A stretch of DNA of 5,412 nucleotides. It comes from Desulfarculus sp. (GTDB taxonomy: Bacteria > Desulfobacterota > Desulfarculia > Desulfarculales > Desulfarculaceae). Location of the stretch: positions 1 to 5,412 of the forward strand of contig JAIUYB010000195.1 of the NCBI GenBank assembly GCA_020216625.1, given 5' to 3'. Both the position numbers and the translations under genes were made by a program. Shown here one piece after another: positions 1 through 4,807 of the stretch (position 1 is the stretch's first letter; the number at the start of each line of letters is the position of its first letter). The notes under the pieces are model-generated. The model had not been told where the DNA came from and ran no database searches. It saw only the letters and a program-made list of their open reading frames with translations.

Positions 1-371
1 AGCGGGCCATGGTGCTGGCCCATATGGAACAGATGGCCACTCCCTTCATCATCGATGAGATGGCGGTGATCGCGGTGGAGATGACCGAGGGGGCCATGTT
101 GGCCTTCCGCGATGGCAACCTGGCGAAATGCCATGAGCTTTGCGATAGAGACGACGACCTGGACGACCTGAACCACCGCCTTTTCCGCGAGATGGTGGCC
201 TGGATGACCGAGGAGAACCGGGTGGTGCGCCGGGCCATGGAGTGCATCCTGGCCGCCCGCCATCTGGAAAAGATCGGCGACGGGGCCACCGACATCGCCG
301 AGGAGGTGGTCTTCATGGTCGAAGGCCGCCCCCGCCGCCAGCCCGACTCCAAACCCGACTCGGCGCCCTAA
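1..371 (+). CDS. phoU: PhoU family phosphate-signalling protein, C-terminal part (5' end outside window)
   Basis: PhoU is a cytoplasmic all-helical protein that links the Pst phosphate transporter to PhoR-type kinases and dampens the Pho response when phosphate is plentiful. About 122 residues are visible, the reading frame being open from base 3, against roughly 220-235 for a full PhoU, so the N-terminal half lies off the left edge. The fragment is one three-helix PhoU repeat. It has an acidic D-rich helix (LCDRDDDLDDLNHRLFREM) and then the family signature ARHLEKIGDGATDIAEEV, with the E-x3-D-x3-D metal-ligand pattern encoded at 267-269, 279-281 and 291-293. A basic and proline-rich tail (GRPRRQPDSKPDSAP) follows the fold and looks disordered. 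PhoU genes usually end a pstSCAB-phoU operon, so pst genes are expected just upstream; that is inference. The first ATG in view (9-11) is internal and not the true start. The family call is secure; the symbol is by homology only. Confidence 0.9.
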   Translation, partial: RAMVLAHMEQMATPFIIDEMAVIAVEMTEGAMLAFRDGNLAKCHELCDRDDDLDDLNHRLFREMVAWMTEENRVVRRAMECILAARHLEKIGDGATDIAEEVVFMVEGRPRRQPDSKPDSAP

Positions 372-377
372 GCGCCG
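361..377 (+). repeat. 6-bp inverted repeat spanning the phoU stop codon
   Basis: CGGCGC (361-366) and GCGCCG (372-377) are perfect inverted arms around a 5-base loop that contains the TAA stop of phoU. The downstream flank is not T-rich, so this is a weak candidate for a terminator; it could be an mRNA 3' end hairpin or chance in GC-rich DNA. Confidence 0.35.
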
Positions 378-426
378 CGGCTCGACTTTCCCCGCCTCCG
401 CTTGTCACGCCAGACAGCACTTTTTG

Positions 427-446
427 TCCTGCGCGGCGGGATTTTT
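427..446 (+). terminator. Probable intrinsic terminator after phoU
   Basis: TCCTGC (427-432) pairs with GCGGGA (436-441) around a 3-base loop GCG, giving a 6-bp stem with one G-U pair, followed directly by five T residues (442-446). A short GC-rich stem followed by a T tract is the intrinsic terminator pattern. It lies 55 bases after the phoU stop and would separate phoU from the sigma-54 unit downstream. The stem is short, so confidence is moderate. Confidence 0.5.
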
Positions 447-501
447 GCCGACTAACAAGATATGCTTTACCTGTTTAGCAATTCCGGCTGCGGGGGCCCG
501 G

Positions 502-536
502 CGGCATAACCCATTGGCCTGATTGGGCATGAGCCG
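502..536. promoter_or_regulatory. Imperfect dyad, possible enhancer-binding-protein site
   Basis: CGGC (502-505), AT and CCCA (510-513) are mirrored by TGGG (524-527), AT and GCCG (533-536) around a centre near 518-519, with small offsets of about one base in the outer arms. The centre is about 80 bp upstream of the transcription start predicted from the -24/-12 promoter, within the range where sigma-54 activators bind. The dyad is imperfect and no specific activator consensus is recognised, so this is a candidate only. Confidence 0.25.
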
Positions 537-556
537 ATAAGGGCTATATTCCCAGA

Positions 557-578
557 CTGTGCCCTATCTCTGGCACAG
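557..578. repeat. 7-bp inverted repeat overlapping the -24 element
   Basis: CTGTGCC (557-563) and GGCACAG (572-578) are perfect inverted arms separated by 8 bases. The right arm coincides with the TGGCAC -24 box of the sigma-54 promoter. The left arm does not head a divergent sigma-54 promoter: on the minus strand the GC expected ten bases after GG is GA. It may be a protein-binding site that competes with polymerase, or coincidence. Confidence 0.4.
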
Positions 579-586
579 GGCTTGCT
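571..586 (+). promoter_or_regulatory. Sigma-54 (RpoN) -24/-12 promoter
   Basis: TGGCAC (571-576) is followed by five bases and TTGCT (582-586). The invariant GG (572-573) and GC (584-585) are separated by exactly 10 bases, matching the known sigma-54 consensus TGGCAC-N5-TTGCW. The predicted transcription start is about 12 bases past the GC, near 596-599, giving a leader of roughly 40 nt before the ATG at 636. Promoters of this class need RpoN and an ATP-dependent enhancer-binding activator. It points at the small gene 636-845. The match to both boxes and the spacing make this one of the strongest non-coding signals in the window. Confidence 0.85.
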
Positions 587-623
587 TTGTATTGGGTCAG
601 AAACCGCCCCGCAACCACCACCC

Positions 624-630
624 AGGAGGA
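624..630 (+). promoter_or_regulatory. Strong Shine-Dalgarno site fixing the start of the small gene
   Basis: AGGAGGA at 624-630 lies five bases before the ATG at 636. It is a near-perfect anti-16S match and selects this start over the in-frame TTG at 582, which sits inside the -12 promoter element and cannot be translated from that transcript. Confidence 0.8.
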
Positions 631-635
631 TCAAC

Positions 636-845
636 ATGAGCCGGATAGCCATAGTGAGCCGGCTGCGACGCCAGCCCAGGCCGGGAAGCCTGGATGTCAC
701 CCTGGAGGACCTCATCAAGGTGTTGCAGGATTGCACCGCCGACGACGACTTGGTGGTGGAGGCGGTGGCGGAAATGATGCGGCAAGGCCGGCTGCGGACC
801 CCCGCCCAGCCCGAGGCCAGTCTGGACCGAGTGGTAAACGGATGA
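636..845 (+). CDS. Small acidic helical protein of unknown function, sigma-54 driven
   Basis: This gene encodes 69 residues and I do not recognise a named family. The N-terminus (MSRIAIVSRLRRQPRPG) is basic and probably extended. Residues about 20-33 (VTLEDLIKVLQDCT) and 36-51 (acidic DDD followed by LVVEAVAEMMRQG) form two likely amphipathic helices separated by a short turn with the only cysteine (C33). A polar tail ends in DRVVNG. There is no signal peptide, membrane segment or obvious metal site. Two short helices ending in a G-R-L-R strand-like piece could be a small protein-binding or dimerising module, but that is inference. Evidence that it is real: a consensus sigma-54 promoter 50 bases upstream, a perfect Shine-Dalgarno site, and normal G/C bias at third codon positions. 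It stands alone, since the next real gene begins 486 bases later. Expression should respond to whatever signal an RpoN-dependent activator reads, such as nitrogen, carbon source, stress or motility. Confidence 0.75.
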   Translation: MSRIAIVSRLRRQPRPGSLDVTLEDLIKVLQDCTADDDLVVEAVAEMMRQGRLRTPAQPEASLDRVVNG

Positions 846-922
846 ACTCCGCCGACCCGCCGATCAACTTGAGCAACAGCAGCGCTCGCGGCGGGTCGGC
901 CATCACCAACCGGCACCACTGA
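842..922 (+). CDS. Possible 26-aa ORF coupled to the small gene by an ATGA overlap (doubtful)
   Basis: The ATG at 842-844 overlaps the TGA stop of the upstream gene (843-845) and opens a 26-codon frame ending with TGA at 920-922. An ATGA overlap is the usual arrangement for translational coupling. Against it, the peptide is low in complexity (rich in S, N, P, A), there is no good Shine-Dalgarno site, and the frame contains both arms of a perfect 12-bp inverted repeat, which explains the sequence better as an RNA hairpin. It is listed so that it is not lost; I think it more likely non-coding. Confidence 0.15.
   Translation: MNSADPPINLSNSSARGGSAITNRHH
851..900. repeat. Perfect 12-bp inverted repeat just after the small gene
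   Basis: GCCGACCCGCCG (851-862) and CGGCGGGTCGGC (889-900) are exact reverse complements, with 26 bases between them. Inside the loop, GAGC (871-874) and GCTC (884-887) can form a further 4-bp stem. The hairpin starts 5 bases after the stop codon of the small gene. No T tract follows, so it is not a standard intrinsic terminator. It may protect the transcript 3' end, act with Rho, or be a protein-binding site. Confidence 0.75.
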
Positions 923-957
923 CCGGCGCGCCGGACTCCTTCCCCCCGGGAGCCGGC
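923..957. repeat. 12-bp palindrome overlapping a 9-bp hairpin
   Basis: CCGGCGCGCCGG (923-934) is a perfect palindrome. Its right half also takes part in a second structure: GCCGG (930-934) plus CTCC (936-939), with A935 bulged, pairs with GGAG (949-952) and CCGGC (953-957) around a C-rich loop. The two structures are mutually exclusive in RNA because they share 930-934. Confidence 0.5.
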
Positions 958-1006
958 GGCCAGGGTAAAAATCAGCGCCTGCGGGCCAGGGAACGAGTCA
1001 TCACCC

Positions 1007-1038
1007 GGGCCGGCGCCCTTCCTCCCCGGCGCCGGCTC
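1007..1038. repeat. Strong GC hairpin, 9-bp perfect stem extendable to 11 bp
   Basis: GCCGGCGCC (1009-1017) and GGCGCCGGC (1028-1036) are exact inverted arms around a 10-base pyrimidine loop (CTTCCTCCCC). One G-U and one further G-C pair extend the stem to 1007-1038. There is no T tract after it. The stem contains only G and C, so it would be very stable in RNA. Confidence 0.6.
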
Positions 1039-1056
1039 CAAAGAGTCCTCGGCGGA

Positions 1057-1198
1057 CCTCCCTCCCTGTCGGCCTCGTTCCCGGCGGGCGCCTTCTCCCG
1101 GCTCCGGCCGGCGGCGTTTCCAAGCTGTTCCGACCTCCCAGCGCCCCCTGGGCCTGGAATCCACACCCGGCTTGAGCATGCGCGGCCCGGGAGGGAGG
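1057..1198. repeat. 10-bp long-range inverted repeat
   Basis: CCTCCCTCCC (1057-1066) and GGGAGGGAGG (1189-1198) are perfectly complementary across 122 bases. They nest inside a second long-range pair, GGAGCCGGC (949-957) with GCCGGCTCC (1227-1235). A small hairpin CCCAG/CTGGG (1137-1141 with 1148-1152, 6-base loop) lies between the inner arms. The nesting could fold into one closed structure, although simple purine/pyrimidine arms like these occur by chance in such DNA. Confidence 0.35.
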
Positions 1199-1244
1199 AA
1201 GGAACGGCGGAGGCGCCGCCGCCGGGGCCGGCTCCTTTTCAGCG

Positions 1245-1274
1245 CCCGGCATCCTCGGAAATCCCGGGTTTTTT
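1245..1274 (+). terminator. Weak terminator-like stem with a T6 tract
   Basis: CCCGG (1245-1249) pairs with CCGGG (1264-1268) around a 14-base loop and is followed at once by six T residues (1269-1274). The stem is short and the loop long, so termination efficiency is uncertain. It would end any transcript reading through the intergenic region about 57 bases before the kinase start. The same T run is also flanked by CGGG and CCCG, forming an alternative small hairpin. Confidence 0.3.
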
Positions 1275-1331
1275 CCCGCCGATGATTTTGTTACCCTGAA
1301 TGGTGATGCCCAAACGCCAGGCGGGGGATCC

Positions 1332-4300
1332 ATGTCCAGCATCCAGCAAGACGACGATCGGATTCCGGTTCGGGAAAGGCAAAACCCGGCCACGGAGAGC
1401 GAGGCGGCGGACAACGGGGCTTCCTGGCTGGGGGGGCTTTTTGAGGCGGCGCCGGTGATGATGCATTGCCTCGACCGCCAGGGACGGCTCGTGGACGTGA
1501 ACCGGGCCTGGCTGGCGGCCACCGGCTACTCCCGGGAGGAGGTGCTGGGCGAGACCCTGGCCGTCCTGATGGACCCGGAGACGGCCAAGCGTTCGCTGGA
1601 GCAGGATATTGCCCGTTTCTGGAGCCAGGGCCGGGCCGAGGGGGTGATCTGCACCTGGCGGCGCAAGGATGGCTCCAGCCTGGAGGTGGCGGTGGACGCC
1701 ACCGTGGTGGCCATTCCCGGCGGGGGTGAGGTCGGCCTGTGGGTGGTGCGCGATCTGGCCCGGGAGCGGGCCTTGGCGCGGGAAATGGACCAGCGCCCGC
1801 GGGAGCTGGAGGAGCTGCTCCCCTTTTTCGAACTGGGCCAGGACTTGTTGTGCATCGCCGACGTCGAGGGGCGCTTCAAACGGGTCAACCCGGCCTTCGG
1901 ACGGATGCTGGGCCTGGACGCCGAGACCCTGGGCGAGCGGGCGTACCTGGATTTCGTCCACCCGGAGGATCGCGAGGCCACCCGCGCCGCCATGGCCAGC
2001 CTGGCCCGGGGCGAGACGGTGACCGGCTTCCTGAACCGCTACCGGGCCGAGGACGGACAATATCGCTGGCTGGCCTGGAACAGCGCCTCCGACCTGGCCG
2101 AGGGCCTGGTCTACGCCGTGGCCCGCGACGTCACCGACCTGATGCTGGCCCAGGAGGCCCTGGCGGAGCGGGAATCGACCCTGGCCGGCATCCTGGCGGC
2201 CGCGCCCATCGGGGTGGGCCTGGTCAAGGACCGGGTCTTTGTCTGGGTCAGTGACAACTTCTGCCGATTGACCGGCTACCGGCCCGAGGAGGTGATCGGT
2301 CAGAGCTCCCGGCTGATCTATCCGGACCAAGAGGAGTTTGAACGGGCGGGGCGGGTTAAATACCAGCAGCTTTCGCGCGATGGAGTCGGCGAGGTGGAGA
2401 CCCGCTGGGTGGCCAAGGACGGTCGGGTGATGGACATCAAGCTGCGCTCGGCCCCCTTGGTCCCGGGCCGGACCGAACAGGGGGTCATCTTCACCGCCGA
2501 AGATGTCACTGCCCGCCGGGCGGCTGAACGCCAGGCGCGCCTGCTGGCCCGCTTCCCCCTGGAGAATCCCAACCCGGTGATGCGTTTCGACGCCCAGGGG
2601 CGTTGCGTCTTCGCCAACCCGGTCGCCACCAGGCTGCTGGGCGGAAAGCCGGGCGGGGAGGGCCTGACCCTGCCCCCGGAGGTGGCCGCCGCCGCCGCTC
2701 GCGCCTTGGTTGACGGCCAGACGATGCGCCTGGAGCAGGCCCTCGACGGATCCCACTACCTGTTCGACCTGGTCCCCCTGCCCGGGGAGGGCCTGGTCAA
2801 CGTCTACTCCCTGGACGTCACCAGCCTGCACCAAACCCAGCAAGAGCTGCGCCGGGCCCGGGACCAGGCCCAGACCTACCTGGACGTGGCCGGGGTGATG
2901 ATGGTGGCCCTGGACACCCAGGGACGGGTGACGATGGTCAACCGCAAGGCCTGCCAGGTGCTGGGCTATCCCGAAAGCGAGATCCTGGGCCGGGACTGGT
3001 TCGCTGGCTTTGTCCCCGCCGCGGTCCGGGCCCAGGTGCGCCAGGTCTTCGACCGGCTGGTGGGCGGCGAGATCGAGCTGGTCGAGCACTACGAGAACCC
3101 GGTGCTCACCGCCGACGGCCAGGAGCGCCTGATAAGCTGGCGCAACGCCTATTTCATGGATGAGCGGGGGGGGTTGCTGGGCGCGCTCTGCTCGGGGGAG
3201 GACATCACCGAGGCCCGGCGAATGCAGGAGCGCCTGCGTCAGAGCGAGCTTCAGTTCCGCCGCGCCTTCGACCTGGTGCCCATTGGCATGGCCCTTGTGA
3301 CCCCGGACACCCGCCTGATCCAGGTCAACACCCGTTTCGCCCAGCAGGTGGGCTACCAGCCCCAGGAGATGGTCGGTCGCTCCTTCGAGGAATTCACCCA
3401 TCCCGAGGACCGGGGCGGGGGACCCGAGCGCCTGCGCAGGATCGCGGAGGGATTAGAGGACTTCAACCAGGCCCAGAAGCGCTATCTGCATCGCGACGGT
3501 CACGTGGTGTGGTGCCGGGTGGGCAACTCCCTGGTGCGCGACGAAAAGGGCAACCCGGTCCAATTCGTCAGCTATGTCCAGGATATCAGCGAACAAGTCC
3601 AGGCCGAGGCCGAGCGCCGCCGCCTGGAGTCCCAGATCCAGCACGCCCAGAAGCTGGAGAGCCTGGGGGTGTTGGCCGGGGGCATCGCCCACGATTTCAA
3701 CAACCTCCTGGTGGCCATCCTGGGCAACGCCGACTTGGCCCTGATGGACCTGCCGCCCGAGTCCCCGGCCCGCAGCCGGGTGCTGGCCCTGCGCGACACC
3801 GCCATCCGGGCCTCGGAGCTGAGCAACCAGATGCTGGCCTATTCCGGCAAGGGGCGCTTCATGGTCGAGGCCTTGAACCTCAACCGCCTGGTGGAGGAGA
3901 TGGCCAACCTGCTGCGGGTCTCCATCGCCAAGAACGTGGTGCTCAAGTTCAACTTCCACCCCGGTCTGCCCCTGGTGGAGGCCGACGCGGCCCAGATTCG
4001 CCAGGTGGTGATGAATCTGATCACCAACGCCGGAGAGGCCATCGGCGACAAGAGCGGGGTGGTGAGCCTCTCCACCGGGTTGACCGAGGTGGACCGCGAC
4101 TATTTCACCGGCACCTTCGTGGACGATGATCTGCCCGAGGGCTATTACGCCTATCTCGAGGTCAGCGACACCGGCCAGGGCATGGACGCCGCCACCCGCA
4201 GCCGCATCTTCGACCCATTCTTCACCACCAAGTTCACCGGCCGGGGGCTGGGGCTCAGCGCGGTGCTGGGCATCGTGCGGGGCCATCGCGGGGCCATCAA

Positions 4301-4793
4301 GGTCTATTCCGAACCCGGCCGGGGCAGCTCCTTCAAGGTGCTGCTGCCCATCTCGCAAAAAGCGACCCAGGCGGGGGCCGGCGAGGAGCGCCCGGCCCAG
4401 CCCGGGGGCGATCTGGGACAGGGAGGGCTGATCCTGGTGGTGGACGACGAGGAGTCGGTGCGCTCGGTGACCAAGATGATGCTGGAGCGGGCCGGCTACC
4501 GGGTGCTGACCGCGGCCGACGGCCGCGAAGGGGTGGACGCCTTCGCCCAGCACCATCGGGAGCTCAAGCTGGTGCTATTGGACATGACCATGCCCCACCT
4601 GAACGGCGAGGACGCCTTTGGCGAGATGCGGCGCATCGATCCCGGGGTGCCGGTGGTCCTGGCCAGCGGATACAACGAGCAGGACGCCACCACCAGGTTT
4701 TCCGGCAAGGGCCTGGCCGGGTTCATCCAGAAGCCCTTCCGCATGCAGAAGCTCCTGGACAAGGTGGGCCGGGCCATCCAGGGGCAACCGTGA
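1332..4793 (+). CDS. Soluble hybrid histidine kinase with six PAS domains and C-terminal receiver
   Basis: This 1153-aa cytoplasmic sensor autophosphorylates on a histidine and exchanges phosphate with its own receiver. Domains by residue: PAS1 about 32-144, PAS2 157-275 (HPEDRE), PAS3 280-397 (APIGVGLV, LTGY), PAS4 400-500 (ENPNPVMRFD, a divergent short PAS), PAS5 509-630, PAS6 634-755 (VPIGMALV, HPEDR), coiled-coil linker 755-775, HisKA about 770-840 with GGIAHDFNNLL and phosphoacceptor H787, HATPase about 850-1012 (N899 in the N box, DTGQGM from D946, FDPFF from F960, GRGLGL 970-975), a flexible Gly/Ala/Pro linker, and a receiver 1033-1150 (acidic pair D1038/D1039, phosphoacceptor D1084, S1112, K1134). 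All catalytic residues are present. D788 and N791 fit the H-D/E-x-x-N/T motif of kinases that are also phosphatases; HDFNN resembles the NtrB-like HPK4 group. No membrane segment or signal peptide is visible. The ATG is preceded by a GGGGGA site and is the first in-frame ATG. The ligand cannot be read; no haem- or flavin-specific residue is claimed. No response regulator with an output domain lies in the window. Confidence 0.93.
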   Translation: MSSIQQDDDRIPVRERQNPATESEAADNGASWLGGLFEAAPVMMHCLDRQGRLVDVNRAWLAATGYSREEVLGETLAVLMDPETAKRSLEQDIARFWSQGRAEGVICTWRRKDGSSLEVAVDATVVAIPGGGEVGLWVVRDLARERALAREMDQRPRELEELLPFFELGQDLLCIADVEGRFKRVNPAFGRMLGLDAETLGERAYLDFVHPEDREATRAAMASLARGETVTGFLNRYRAEDGQYRWLAWNSASDLAEGLVYAVARDVTDLMLAQEALAERESTLAGILAAAPIGVGLVKDRVFVWVSDNFCRLTGYRPEEVIGQSSRLIYPDQEEFERAGRVKYQQLSRDGVGEVETRWVAKDGRVMDIKLRSAPLVPGRTEQGVIFTAEDVTARRAAERQARLLARFPLENPNPVMRFDAQGRCVFANPVATRLLGGKPGGEGLTLPPEVAAAAARALVDGQTMRLEQALDGSHYLFDLVPLPGEGLVNVYSLDVTSLHQTQQELRRARDQAQTYLDVAGVMMVALDTQGRVTMVNRKACQVLGYPESEILGRDWFAGFVPAAVRAQVRQVFDRLVGGEIELVEHYENPVLTADGQERLISWRNAYFMDERGGLLGALCSGEDITEARRMQERLRQSELQFRRAFDLVPIGMALVTPDTRLIQVNTRFAQQVGYQPQEMVGRSFEEFTHPEDRGGGPERLRRIAEGLEDFNQAQKRYLHRDGHVVWCRVGNSLVRDEKGNPVQFVSYVQDISEQVQAEAERRRLESQIQHAQKLESLGVLAGGIAHDFNNLLVAILGNADLALMDLPPESPARSRVLALRDTAIRASELSNQMLAYSGKGRFMVEALNLNRLVEEMANLLRVSIAKNVVLKFNFHPGLPLVEADAAQIRQVVMNLITNAGEAIGDKSGVVSLSTGLTEVDRDYFTGTFVDDDLPEGYYAYLEVSDTGQGMDAATRSRIFDPFFTTKFTGRGLGLSAVLGIVRGHRGAIKVYSEPGRGSSFKVLLPISQKATQAGAGEERPAQPGGDLGQGGLILVVDDEESVRSVTKMMLERAGYRVLTAADGREGVDAFAQHHRELKLVLLDMTMPHLNGEDAFGEMRRIDPGVPVVLASGYNEQDATTRFSGKGLAGFIQKPFRMQKLLDKVGRAIQGQP

Positions 4794-4807
4794 CGCCCTC
4801 CCCCGCC

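Larger units (their letters stand above)
846..1331. other. 486-bp GC-rich intergenic region dense in inverted repeats
   Basis: No convincing gene lies here on either strand: open frames on the minus strand give R/G/P-rich, low-complexity products without a ribosome binding site. The region holds a 12-bp inverted repeat, a 12-bp palindrome, a 9-11 bp hairpin, smaller hairpins and longer-range complementary segments, listed separately. The last 60 bases (about 1269-1331) are more AT-rich and probably contain the kinase promoter, but I find no -35/-10 or -24/-12 pair that I would defend. The octamer CCGGCTCC recurs at 1032-1039, 1098-1105 and 1228-1235, with its complement at 949-956. A structured RNA or stacked transcription-termination signals are both possible. 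Confidence 0.6.

Noticed and set aside
401..425. Possible Pho box or terminator near TGTC/GACA with the T5 run at 421-425
   Set aside because: No pair of CTGTCAT-like repeats with 11-bp periodicity is present, and the 4-bp stem is too weak. The hairpin at 427-446 is a better terminator candidate.
582..635. Earlier TTG start for the small gene at 582
   Set aside because: It lies inside the -12 promoter element, upstream of the expected transcription start, and has no ribosome site; the ATG at 636 has a perfect one.
715..1179. Minus-strand open frame across the small gene and the intergenic region
   Set aside because: The product is R/G/P-rich and low in complexity, it conflicts with the better-supported small gene, and it is explained by inverted-repeat GC-rich DNA.
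1269..1331. Sigma-70 or sigma-54 promoter for the kinase
   Set aside because: The best -35/-10 combination has a spacer of about 15 bases and poor boxes, and no GG-N10-GC pattern fits. A promoter is probably here, but I cannot place it.
846..1331. CRISPR array, tRNA, rRNA or insertion sequence in the intergenic region
   Set aside because: No regularly spaced direct repeats, no tRNA cloverleaf or rRNA signature, and no transposase or terminal inverted repeats with target duplications were found.
1239..3401. 720-codon open frame on the minus strand antisense to the kinase
   Set aside because: It is the mirror of a high-GC coding frame. The product is a compositionally odd H/Q/G/L/A-rich chain with no domain, while the plus strand encodes unmistakable PAS domains over the same bases.
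3453..4556. 367-codon minus-strand open frame opposite the HisKA/HATPase region
   Set aside because: Same cause: antisense shadow of GC-biased codons, His/Gln/Gly-rich, with no recognisable motif or ribosome site.
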